Of a DNA stretch of 64,000 bases, positions 43,417 through 51,171 are shown piece after piece. A program made the translations under genes and the position numbers. Under the pieces are notes generated by a model, which did not search any database, was not told where the DNA came from, and was given only the letters and a program-made list of their open reading frames with translations. How positions within the stretch are numbered: the first letter of the stretch is position 1; each line of letters begins with the position of its first letter. This DNA is from Actinomycetota bacterium (GTDB taxonomy: Bacteria > Actinomycetota > Thermoleophilia > Miltoncostaeales > Miltoncostaeaceae), in contig JACJWX010000001.1 of the NCBI GenBank assembly GCA_020636905.1, positions 214,265 to 278,264 on the forward strand. The letters are read 5' to 3'.

Positions 43417-43995
43417 CTAGTACGGCGGCTGGGCCAGGTGCCAGTCGCCCAGCGCGCGGAACGCGGACCAGAACGCCCGCTTGGCGTGCTGTTCGTCGAG
43501 CGATTCGTCGATGTCCGGAACCACGATGGCCTCGCTCGCGGGTGTCCAGCGTTGGACCTCTCCGGGCAGCCACTCCAGCGGGGTGCTCCCCGGAAAGCCC
43601 AGTTGATTGACCGCCGCCAGCGCAGGTTCGCCCATCGGCACGATGAGGGTCGGGCGCACGATGTGGATCTCGCGGGCCAGCCAGTCCTCGTGGAACCCGG
43701 CGCCTTCGGACTTCACGCAGAGCGTGCCGTACAGCGTGAGGGGATCGAGTCCCAGGCGTTGCACGCTCTTCAGGATCGCGCTGCCGGCGCGGCCGAAGAA
43801 CGCCACGCCCTCCTGGCGCTCGGCGATACTGGCCGACCATTTCACCATCAGGATCTCCGCCTGCGGCGATCCCGAACTGAGCACCGGAAGGGCCGAGTCG
43901 CCGCTGTGCGCGGCCACGTCGGCGATTTCGTCGTTCAGCGCGGAGAGTTCGTTGATGGCGCGCTTCAGGTATGCGTTCTGAATATCGTCGCTCAT
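43417..43995 (-). CDS. Divergent uracil-DNA glycosylase-superfamily protein
   Basis: 192 residues from ATG 43995 (an alternative ATG at 44076 adds 27 residues of low-complexity type). The pattern SGSPQAEILMVKWSAS then VAFFGRAGSAILKSVQRLG and LIVPMGEPALAAVNQLGFP matches the family 4/5-type UDG fold (GEAP...PFVGRAG...PKVIVLLG). The usual Fe-S cysteines and the catalytic GE(A/G)PG motif are not conserved, so activity is uncertain. Confidence 0.7.
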   Translation of the reverse strand: MSDDIQNAYLKRAINELSALNDEIADVAAHSGDSALPVLSSGSPQAEILMVKWSASIAERQEGVAFFGRAGSAILKSVQRLGLDPLTLYGTLCVKSEGAGFHEDWLAREIHIVRPTLIVPMGEPALAAVNQLGFPGSTPLEWLPGEVQRWTPASEAIVVPDIDESLDEQHAKRAFWSAFRALGDWHLAQPPY

Positions 43996-44127
43996 GCGTC
44001 CCGGGTCGCTGGCGGGCGCGCCTCGGTGAGGGAGTTGCCGGATGTCGGCTCGCTGTCGAGGTGGGTCCTGTGACATGGACGCCCCTGTTATTGCCCCATC
44101 ATGTCCGGACTCCTGCGCACGAGTGTT

Positions 44128-45819
44128 TCAGGTCGAGCGCGCTGCACGATGTCGGCCGCGGCGGGCGCGCCGTCCAGGAAGCGGACGGACGATCCGCGCG
44201 TTGCGCAGGGCTGCGACGCAGTCACGACCATCGCTGAATGATCGCAGTCGCACCGCGACGGCACCAACCCCTTCGAGGCCGGCGCTGCCGGTTCCGGCGA
44301 CCACGTTGAGGCCCAGGCGCGCCGCGGCCCGCGCCGTGTCGACCGAGCCCTGCCCGCCGACGGCGGTCACGAGCTCGACCGCGTCGATCAGCACGCTCCG
44401 GTCGCGCAGAAGGTCGGCGCTGGGCACCTCGGCGCTGTCAGGGTGCGGGACGACCACCATTCCACCCTGTTCCGCGATCCGCCGGGCCGTCATCTCGAGG
44501 GACTCACCGTCCGGAATCGATTCCACCAGGAAGAGCCCCACGATGACGCCGTCGGCCGTTCGCACCTCCTGCCCCACGATGACCGAGAGATCCTCCGGTG
44601 CCGCGTCGGCGACCGCCTGGGCCGGTTCGAGCCCGCCAGGTGACACCACGGCCACCGCGTCGAGGCCCGCCTGGGCGCAGGCCTTCGCGACCTGGTTGGG
44701 GTCCATCCCCGGGGTGACCCGCAGCCGGAAGTCCACGGTCACCGACTCGAGGCGGTCCTCCGCCGCGGCCCGTCTCGCGGTGATGGCCTCCAGGGAGAGC
44801 CGTTCCAACGTTTCGGCGAGCGCGTCGTGCCCGACCGCGCCCCCGGGTGGGCCCGGCGCAGCGTTCATCGCCTGTCGTGTCGCGTCGATCCATTCCCCCC
44901 GTGAGAACGGGGCGGCCAGTCGCACGCCAGGCGCTTCGCGAAGCTCAAGCGCCTCGTCGCAGCGGGGAGCGATGAGCTGTCGGCCGGATGAGGCCGCCAT
45001 CCGGGCGATCGGCCCCGCCACGTCCTCCGGCGTTGCGAGCAGCACGCTGCCGGCCGACCCCAGGAGTGCGCGCCAGCTGTCCGGGCCCGTGTCGGTGACC
45101 ACCTCGACGTGGTCGCGCAGCGCCTTGGGGACCGCGGCGCGGGTGCGCCACGGCGCTTCCGGGGGGCCCATCAGTCGCACCGACCCTCGCAGTTCGCCCA
45201 CCAGTGCACGGGCGACGGCGAGCGCGAACCGCATCCCGGCCCGATCCCGTCCTCGGGCGACGATGGCGAGTCCCGGCTCCTCCGGCGGCGGGACGTCGTG
45301 GGCGCCCGGCGGGACGACGAGGAAGTCGCCGGGGATGACCTGGTTGGCCGCTCGCCGTACCACGGCCGAATCGGCGAGCCGGAGGTCCAGGCGGTTGACC
45401 GCCCGCTCGATGAGGGGCCCGAGGAAGGCTGCACCCGAGAGCGGACGGTGGAACCAGCCGATGGCCGCGGCGTTGGTGTGGCGAAGCGCGGTCAGCGCCG
45501 GGTAGGGCGCAAGCGGGTCGTGGATGTGCACCACGTCGAACGACGCCGACGCGAGCTGGCTCTCCAGCCCCGCGGCGAGTTCCAGCGGTCCGGCCACCGA
45601 TCGTGTGCGGCCCGTCTTGATGGCGCGACCCACGAGGACCACCCTCGGGCCGTCGGTGCCATCGTCCGGCGCCGCATTGCGTGTTCCGGGGACCAGCAGG
45701 GTGACGCGGTGGCCACGACGGTGGAGGGCGTCCGCCTGCGCGGCGACCTCCCAGGCGAGATCGCTCCCGGGCGGCCATGGATACGGGCACGTGATCGCGA
45801 TGCTCAGCGGGTCGCTCAC
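44128..45819 (-). CDS. GT4-type glycosyltransferase fused to a degenerate PHP domain
   Basis: 563 residues. The N-terminal part (1-365) is a GT-B fold: SIAITCPYPWPPGSDLAWEV, FDVVHIHDPLAPYP and VVPPGAHDVPPPEEPGLAI. The C-terminal part (about 370-545) follows the PHP phosphoesterase pattern (AGLDAVAVVS, VIVGQEVRTADGVIVGLFLV, QGGMVVVPHP), but the HxH and TDH metal motifs are missing. The E-x7-E motif of the transferase is also not visible. GTG 45819 is the start; GATGAT lies 6 nt upstream. It lies 0.5 kb from a CDP-alcohol phosphotransferase gene. Confidence 0.78.
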   Translation of the reverse strand: MSDPLSIAITCPYPWPPGSDLAWEVAAQADALHRRGHRVTLLVPGTRNAAPDDGTDGPRVVLVGRAIKTGRTRSVAGPLELAAGLESQLASASFDVVHIHDPLAPYPALTALRHTNAAAIGWFHRPLSGAAFLGPLIERAVNRLDLRLADSAVVRRAANQVIPGDFLVVPPGAHDVPPPEEPGLAIVARGRDRAGMRFALAVARALVGELRGSVRLMGPPEAPWRTRAAVPKALRDHVEVVTDTGPDSWRALLGSAGSVLLATPEDVAGPIARMAASSGRQLIAPRCDEALELREAPGVRLAAPFSRGEWIDATRQAMNAAPGPPGGAVGHDALAETLERLSLEAITARRAAAEDRLESVTVDFRLRVTPGMDPNQVAKACAQAGLDAVAVVSPGGLEPAQAVADAAPEDLSVIVGQEVRTADGVIVGLFLVESIPDGESLEMTARRIAEQGGMVVVPHPDSAEVPSADLLRDRSVLIDAVELVTAVGGQGSVDTARAAARLGLNVVAGTGSAGLEGVGAVAVRLRSFSDGRDCVAALRNARIVRPLPGRRARRGRHRAARST

Positions 45820-45940
45820 GCGTCGATCATCGCAGAATCGACCGCTCCGGCCACCGCCGGGCGTGCGGCGGCCCATTCCCGTCCGAAGGTGGTGCGAGAG
45901 TGCATCGTACTGGGCGAACCGCGGGTGAACCGGAGCCACG

Positions 45941-46330
45941 ATGAGCAACCCATTCAGGATCGAGCGAACCGATTTCATCTCGGTGCCCGTGACCGACCTG
46001 GAGGCGTCCACCGCGTTCTACCGGGACGTGCTCGGTCTCGAGCAGACCGGGACGGGGCAGTGGCCCGAGTTCTCGCTGGGCAACGTCAGCCTGTACCTGA
46101 TCGACCCGACCAACGTGGGACAGGCGTTCACCGCGCCGCACTCGGCCCACATCGCCCTGCGGGTCCCGGACGTCGCGGCGGGACGGGCGGAGCTCGAGGC
46201 GCGCGGCGTGGTCTTCATGGGCGGCGTCATGGACACCGGCGTGTGCCACATGGCGTTCTTCCACGACCTCGACGGGAACGCCCTCATGCTCCATCGGCGC
46301 TACGCGCCGCCGGAGGCCCCCGCGCGCTGA
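45941..46330 (+). CDS. VOC (glyoxalase) family protein
   Basis: 129 residues. FISVPVTDLEASTAFYRDVL and the end MAFFHDLDGNALMLHRRY match the glyoxalase/bleomycin-resistance fold, with likely metal ligands Asp/His in the C-terminal strand. The substrate is unknown. ATG 45941 has GGAG upstream. It is convergent with the CDP-alcohol phosphotransferase gene. Confidence 0.87.
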   Translation: MSNPFRIERTDFISVPVTDLEASTAFYRDVLGLEQTGTGQWPEFSLGNVSLYLIDPTNVGQAFTAPHSAHIALRVPDVAAGRAELEARGVVFMGGVMDTGVCHMAFFHDLDGNALMLHRRYAPPEAPAR

Positions 46331-46335
46331 GCGGG

Positions 46336-46355
46336 CGCCTCGGGTCAGCGAGGCG
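46336..46355. terminator. Hairpin between convergent VOC and CDP-alcohol phosphotransferase genes
   Basis: CGCCTCG (46336-46342) pairs with CGAGGCG (46349-46355) with a 6-nt loop that contains the minus-strand stop codon. It may act on both transcripts. There is no T-tract. Confidence 0.4.
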
Positions 46356-46953
46356 GGGCGTCTCCCAGCACGATCCGCACGTGCCAGATCCGCTGGATCG
46401 CGGTCATGGTGCTCAGCGCCGCCAGGACGTAGATGACCACCTCGAGCACGTGGCCGAGGCCCCCCATGAAGATGCCCGCGCCGGTCAGGACAAGGCGCTC
46501 GGGCCGGCCCATGAGCCCACCCTTGTTGCTGTCGATCCCCAGCCCCTCGGAGCGCGCGCGGGAGTACGACACGATGAACGACGCCGTGAGCGCCAGGAAA
46601 CACGCTCCGACCGCGGCGCCGCTTCCGTCCCTGGCCAGCGTGACGCCCAGTGCGCCGAGGATCACCCCTTCGGCGACCCGGTCGAGCGTCGAGTCGAGGA
46701 ACGCGCCGAACGCGGTCGAGCGTCCCTGCGCCCGCGCGAGGGTCCCGTCGAGTGAATCCGCGAGCCCGAACGCCACGAAGCCCAGGCCCGCCGCGAACCA
46801 GTTGTGGGTCACGATCAGGGCGGCCACCCCGCAGATGCCGGCGAATCCGAGCAGGGTGAGCGCGTTCGGCGTCAACCTGAGCGCGGTCGCCACTCCGAGC
46901 AGCGCTCGTCCGAGGCCGGTCTGCGGCGGGACGGGGCGGGGACGTTGGTGCAT
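46345..46953 (-). CDS. CDP-alcohol phosphatidyltransferase family protein
   Basis: About 202 residues (ATG 46953; ATG 47019 would add 22 Pro-rich residues). The signature D-x2-D-G-x2-A-R-x8-G-x3-D-x3-D is complete in the segment from LADSLDGTLARA to FLDSTLDRV. About five membrane segments are visible. In actinomycetes this family includes phosphatidylinositol-phosphate synthase and PgsA; the nearby glycosyltransferase hints at an inositol-lipid or mannoside pathway, which is inference. Confidence 0.85.
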   Translation of the reverse strand: MHQRPRPVPPQTGLGRALLGVATALRLTPNALTLLGFAGICGVAALIVTHNWFAAGLGFVAFGLADSLDGTLARAQGRSTAFGAFLDSTLDRVAEGVILGALGVTLARDGSGAAVGACFLALTASFIVSYSRARSEGLGIDSNKGGLMGRPERLVLTGAGIFMGGLGHVLEVVIYVLAALSTMTAIQRIWHVRIVLGDAPPR

Positions 46954-47003
46954 CTCGGCGGTGATCGGTGGCTCCAATGGGCCGGGCGGCGGCGGGTGCG
47001 GGG

Positions 47004-47009
47004 TAGGAT
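47004..47009 (+). promoter_or_regulatory. Predicted -10 box for the short upstream frame
   Basis: TAGGAT lies 8 nt before an ATG at 47018, without a Shine-Dalgarno sequence between. It fits the leaderless pattern seen elsewhere in the window. Confidence 0.35.
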
Positions 47010-47017
47010 AGCGGCGC

Positions 47018-47080
47018 ATGGCACCGTCACACCGCGGAATCTCCTGCGACGCGCGTCCCGTCGGTCTCGGCCCCGCATGA
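47018..47080 (+). CDS. Possible 20-residue leader frame upstream of the alpha-helical protein
   Basis: A frame ATG GCA CCG ... GCA TGA encodes about 20 residues, and its stop overlaps the next ATG as ATGA (47077-47080). It sits 8 nt after a TANNNT box. It may be a leaderless, translationally coupled leader peptide, or chance. Confidence 0.3.
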   Translation: MAPSHRGISCDARPVGLGPA

Positions 47081-47826
47081 CCGGCACCGACATCATCGCC
47101 ACCCTCGACGCCGTCCTCGACACGACCGGCCTGGCGGTTCCGCGCGGGCTGGCGGCCGAGCGGATCGACACCGTCGCCGCCGCTCTCGCCGACGGGGGAC
47201 CGGATCTCGACACCGCGCTGGCAGAGGCCGTCCCGGCGATCTGGCCGGTGCTGCGGCACACCGTGAGCGCGCGGCTGACGCCGTCCCTGGTCAGCGACCC
47301 GGGCCTCCCCGCCGCTGCTCGGCGGCTGCTGATGGAGTGGGCCTCCAGCGAGGACGACGACCATCCGCTCGCCCGCGCCCTCGTCGTCCGCGCAGCCAAA
47401 GCGCAGCTGGGTGTCCGGGTTCGCGTCGCCGAGATGCTCCGAGGACTCGAGCCCTCGCTCGCCGAGGCCGCCGGGCGGGACGCGGCGGTCGCGGTGGCCC
47501 GCGCCTGCGGCGGCGCCGTCGTCCTGCTGCTCGACCTCGACCCGGACGACTTCGCGGACGAGATCGTCACCTATGTCGACGCCGGCGAAACCGCGGAAGC
47601 CATGGACGTGCTCGCGCGCGTCACCGGCGACCTCGACACCCGTCGGTGGGCCAGGGACGCCATCGCCGGACTCGACGTCGAGGACGCTCCCGTGGCCTCG
47701 GCCGCGCTGCGGGCGCTCGTCGAGGGGCCGCCGCCGGACGACGCGGCCGTCGACGCCGCCTGGGTACCGACGCTCCTGGCGCTCGTGGACGAAGGCTTCG
47801 AACGGGCGCTCGTCGCCGAGGCGTGA
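47077..47826 (+). CDS. Ala-rich alpha-helical protein of unknown function
   Basis: A 249-residue protein that appears entirely helical, with repeated Ala/Leu/Asp stretches (AAARRLLMEWASSEDDDHPL; AAGRDAAVAVARACGGAVVL) that recall HEAT-like repeats. There is no signal peptide and no clear membrane segment. No family was recognised. ATG 47077 overlaps the upstream short frame as ATGA; upstream in-frame sequence is the opposite strand of the phosphotransferase gene. Confidence 0.65.
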   Translation: MTGTDIIATLDAVLDTTGLAVPRGLAAERIDTVAAALADGGPDLDTALAEAVPAIWPVLRHTVSARLTPSLVSDPGLPAAARRLLMEWASSEDDDHPLARALVVRAAKAQLGVRVRVAEMLRGLEPSLAEAAGRDAAVAVARACGGAVVLLLDLDPDDFADEIVTYVDAGETAEAMDVLARVTGDLDTRRWARDAIAGLDVEDAPVASAALRALVEGPPPDDAAVDAAWVPTLLALVDEGFERALVAEA

Positions 47827-47960
47827 CCCCATGAGGAGCCCGTGGCTCCGGCGATCCGGACCCGACCCGTCCCCAGGGGCCTCCGGGCCGCATCGGGCGC
47901 CGTCCCATGGAATGAGCCGTGACCCTGTCCGCGTTGCCCCGCGATCGTCTCAGTTGGTAC

Positions 47961-47972
47961 GTTCGTGCGAAC
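47961..47972. repeat. Inverted repeat GTTCG-TG-CGAAC upstream of the CoA ligase gene
   Basis: A 12-bp symmetric site 60 bp before the start at 48033. It could be an operator. It is not an actinobacterial LexA box, whose half-sites have the opposite order and a 4-nt gap. Confidence 0.35.
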
Positions 47973-48032
47973 ATGCCCGATCCGCGCCCGCGGACGATGG
48001 GTCGAGACCACGAACACACCGAGGGGAACCAC

Positions 48033-49688
48033 ATGGCCGACTGGAGTGATTGGTATTTGCGGGATGATCCGACCAAGTGGGTGTTGGTGGATGTGTTGCG
48101 GGGGCATGCGGAGCGGTCTCCGGATCGGGAGTTTTTGAAGTTTGGTTCGCGGCCGTGGGTGTCGTTTGGTGAGGTGAATGCGCGGTCGAATCGGGTTGCG
48201 AATGGGTTGTTGGCGCGTGGGTTGGGGAAGGGTGAGTCGGTTTCGGTGATGCTCCCGAATTGTGAGGAGTTTTTGCCGGTGTGGTTTGGGGTGTTGAAGG
48301 CTGGCGGTGTGATGTCGAGTATTAACACCGCGTATAAGGGTGATTTCCTTTCGTGGACGATTAACCTGGTTGAGGCCCGGTTTTTGGTGATTGCGGATGT
48401 GTTTCTTGATCGGTTGGATTTGATCAAGGGGGAGTTGCCGAAGCTTGAGCATGTGGTGGTGTTGGATTCGGGGAATCCGGGTCCGGATCCGGCGGTGCGG
48501 TTTGAGTCGTTGGATGAGTTGATGAGTGGTTCGGATGGTGAGCCGGATGGGGTTGAGTATTCGTGGACTGATGATGCGCGGATCATGTTCACGTCGGGGA
48601 CGACGGGTCGTTCGAAGGGTGTGATCAAGCAGAACGCGGCGGATTATTTTTCGGCGCGGGGGTTGTTGGAGGTGGTGTCGGCGACGGCTGGGAAGTCGGT
48701 GGAGTCGTTGTCGGAGGACACGTTCTTTTCGTGTTTGCCGTTGTTCCATTCCAATGCGCAGGTGTTGTCGGGGTATCCGGCGTTGGTTGCTGGTGGTCGG
48801 GTGGCGTTTGTGGAGCGGTTTTCTTCGTCGCGGTTTTGGCAGCAGGTGATTGATGCTGAGGCGACGGTGTTCAACTCGATCGGTGCGGTGTCGTATTTCA
48901 TCTACAACATTCCGGCGTCGGATCTTGATCGGGCGCATAAGGTGCATACGGTGTTCGCGGCGCCGGCCCCGAAGGACATTTACTATGAGTTCCAGGAGCG
49001 GTTCGGGGTGAAGTTCATTGAGGGGTATGGGCTGACCGAGACGGGGATGGCGACCTACATGGATCCGACCAAGGATCCAGTGCCGGGGTCGATCGGGGTC
49101 GCGAACCCGGGGTATGAGGTGAGTGTGGTGGAACCCGGCAGTGACCGGGTGCTGCCGGCGAACACCCCGGGGGAGATCGTGGTGGACATGAAGATCCCGA
49201 ACATCGTGATGCGGGCCTACTACGGGATGCCGGAGAAGACCGCGGAGGATTTCCGGAACCTCAAACTGCACACAGGGGATCTGGGCCGCCAGGACGAGCA
49301 GGGCTACATCTACTTCATGGACCGGGTCAAGGACTACATCCGGCGTCGTGGCGAGAACGTGTCCTCGATGGAGGTCGAGCGGCAGGTCTCAGACCACCCG
49401 AACATCAAAGAAGCCGCCGCGATCGGGGTGAAAGCCGGGGAAGGCGCCTCATCAGAGGACGAGATCATGATCGTGTGCATCCCCGAAGGAGATGCCCCCG
49501 ACCCGACCGAGCTGACCCACTGGATGGCCGAGCGGATGCCGTACTTCATGGTTCCCCGCTACATCCGGTTCGTGGACGCGTTGCCAAAGACCCCCACCGA
49601 ACGCGTCCAGAAAGTCCAGCTGCGCGAAGAAGGCATCACCCCAGACACCTTCGACCGCGAAGCCGCCGGCATCAAAATCAGCCGATAG
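48033..49688 (+). CDS. Acyl-CoA synthetase-like adenylate-forming enzyme, with a strange codon gradient
   Basis: 551 residues. Adenylation motifs: MFTSGTTGRSKGVIKQ near residue 190, EGYGLTETGMATYM near 330, HTGDLGRQDEQGYIYFMDRV near 415, and YIRRRGENVSS with the final PTERVQKVQLR Lys region. It activates a carboxylic acid with ATP and CoA; the substrate is unknown. ATG 48033 has GAGGGGA upstream. Codon use is unlike its neighbours: the first 50 counted codons (48048-48197) end in G 33, T 16, C 1, A 0, while the last 50 (49536-49685) end in C 29, G 11, A 9, T 1. Confidence 0.9.
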   Translation: MADWSDWYLRDDPTKWVLVDVLRGHAERSPDREFLKFGSRPWVSFGEVNARSNRVANGLLARGLGKGESVSVMLPNCEEFLPVWFGVLKAGGVMSSINTAYKGDFLSWTINLVEARFLVIADVFLDRLDLIKGELPKLEHVVVLDSGNPGPDPAVRFESLDELMSGSDGEPDGVEYSWTDDARIMFTSGTTGRSKGVIKQNAADYFSARGLLEVVSATAGKSVESLSEDTFFSCLPLFHSNAQVLSGYPALVAGGRVAFVERFSSSRFWQQVIDAEATVFNSIGAVSYFIYNIPASDLDRAHKVHTVFAAPAPKDIYYEFQERFGVKFIEGYGLTETGMATYMDPTKDPVPGSIGVANPGYEVSVVEPGSDRVLPANTPGEIVVDMKIPNIVMRAYYGMPEKTAEDFRNLKLHTGDLGRQDEQGYIYFMDRVKDYIRRRGENVSSMEVERQVSDHPNIKEAAAIGVKAGEGASSEDEIMIVCIPEGDAPDPTELTHWMAERMPYFMVPRYIRFVDALPKTPTERVQKVQLREEGITPDTFDREAAGIKISR

Positions 49689-49699
49689 CAGACAATTGC

Positions 49700-49726
49700 G
49701 GGGTCCGTCCCACGTGGGCGGGCCCC
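49700..49726 (+). promoter_or_regulatory. Hairpin between the CoA ligase and nitroreductase-like genes
   Basis: Eleven pairs (49700-49710 with 49716-49726, two T-G wobbles) with a 5-nt loop. It lies just before the AAAGGAGG of the next gene and has no T-tract, so it may be a processing or stability element. Confidence 0.45.
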
Positions 49727-49745
49727 GTCGTCAAAGGAGGCAGTC

Positions 49746-51095
49746 GTGAGGACCGACCAGGCGCCATCAGGCGATCCGCTGGGAGTTCTGGGTTCCGCAC
49801 CGCCCGGGTTCATGGACGCGCTGTCCTACCCGTACTTCCAGTCCGTCTTCGATCGTAAGAGTCGCCGCGTCGCGCTCGGGATGACCGTCGGCTCCGACGT
49901 GATCCCCTACGAGAGCCCCTACGAGCCGGTTCCACTGAGTGAACTGGAAGAGGCGCTGCTGGTGATGGCGGGCACTGGGCTGAACGGGCTGGCGCTCGCC
50001 GACCTGGACCCCGTGCGAGGCATGTCCACGCTCGTCCAATGGACGAACCGGACCTGGCCCAGCGCGTGCAGCAACCACGGTACGGAGTTGTTCTGGTCGA
50101 ACGACACCGGACTTTGGATGCTCGACATGTTCAAGATGGTCCCGGAGCCCGGTGAGATCTCGACCCTTTCGGGCAAGCCGATGGAACAGCAGGCCGACTT
50201 CGTGGTCGACCTGTACCGGCGGGCGAAGGTGCAGCTCAAGGAGGGACGCGCCGAGCTTCCCACCACCCTGCCGGGGCTGTTCGACTTCAACCAGTGGAAC
50301 GCCAACAAGCCCGGCACGTCGCTGTTCGTCCCGGTGACGAACATGACACTCGAGTACATCAACGTGCTGTTCATCTACATGGCACGCGGATACCGCTTCT
50401 CCATCGTCGACGAACAGCGCGGCTGGGAGTCGGCCGGTCTCCAGAAGTGGGTCGATGAGGGACGGCTCGATCCCGCCCGCAGGATGGGCATGGTCGAGCT
50501 CGAGCAGCGGGTCCTCTCGATGCTGGTGGTGGAGCAGGCGTTCATCTGCCAGAACATGAACCTCGCCCTCCAGGCGCTCGGCCTCGGTGGCTGGACGTTC
50601 ACGGGATACCTGCCGAAGTTCGTGATGGGCGGCGGCGACGTCCCCGGCCTGGGCTTCCGGTTCCTCGAGGACAAGCAGGGCAACGGCTTCGCCGTCGGCC
50701 GGGACGGCCACTTCGAAGCGTTCACCCCGCCGTACCACAAGGACATGCGCGAGGCGGTCGACGCCTTCATGGCCATGAAGTGGTCGGCCATGGAGGAGGA
50801 CGTCTCCAAGCCGTACAAGGACAACGACGCGTTCGTGAAGGCCATTCCGCGCCCGCACGAGGAGACCGTCGAGATCGTCAAGGACTACTGCCAGTACGTC
50901 TGGGACACCTACGGCCGGTTCCCCGCGTACATCGATCCGATGTACCAGCGGCTGACCTGCCAGGCCCAGCACGTGGATCCGGACTTCTACGAGGAGTACT
51001 TCCCCGAGGGGTCCATCAGCGGCCAGCACAAGCACCACTTCGAGCGCTGGCATCCCGACACCTGCGGCAGCGACGGCAAGCCCCCACGTCGTTGA
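49746..51095 (+). CDS. Nitroreductase-like protein of unknown function
   Basis: 449 residues, not recognised with certainty. PVPLSELEEALLVMAGTGLN near residues 62-81 and QAFICQNMNLALQALGLGGW near 258-277 resemble the substrate-entry helix and the FMN-side helix of nitroreductase-fold proteins. The protein is much longer than ordinary nitroreductases. A C-terminal part is rich in His, Tyr and acidic residues (CQAQHVDPDFYEEYFPEGS; KHHFERWHPDTCG). GTG 49746 follows AAAGGAGG. Codon use is normal for the window. It may be co-transcribed with the CoA ligase gene and the lut genes. Confidence 0.6.
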   Translation: MRTDQAPSGDPLGVLGSAPPGFMDALSYPYFQSVFDRKSRRVALGMTVGSDVIPYESPYEPVPLSELEEALLVMAGTGLNGLALADLDPVRGMSTLVQWTNRTWPSACSNHGTELFWSNDTGLWMLDMFKMVPEPGEISTLSGKPMEQQADFVVDLYRRAKVQLKEGRAELPTTLPGLFDFNQWNANKPGTSLFVPVTNMTLEYINVLFIYMARGYRFSIVDEQRGWESAGLQKWVDEGRLDPARRMGMVELEQRVLSMLVVEQAFICQNMNLALQALGLGGWTFTGYLPKFVMGGGDVPGLGFRFLEDKQGNGFAVGRDGHFEAFTPPYHKDMREAVDAFMAMKWSAMEEDVSKPYKDNDAFVKAIPRPHEETVEIVKDYCQYVWDTYGRFPAYIDPMYQRLTCQAQHVDPDFYEEYFPEGSISGQHKHHFERWHPDTCGSDGKPPRR

Positions 51096-51171
51096 GCACC
51101 TCGGGCGGTGCGGTCAGGGGATGTGAGCGCACCGCCGGCAGGTCAGCCTTCGCCGGACGATCCCCCCGCCG

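Noticed and set aside
47961..47972. LexA (SOS) box upstream of the CoA ligase gene
   Set aside because: The half-sites read GTTCG-N2-CGAAC, the wrong order and spacing for the actinobacterial CGAAC-N4-GTTCG box.
47571..49271. A 566-codon minus-strand open frame opposite the CoA ligase gene
   Set aside because: The skewed G/T-rich coding strand removes stop codons from the other strand. The translation is an Arg/His/Pro-rich string with no family likeness.
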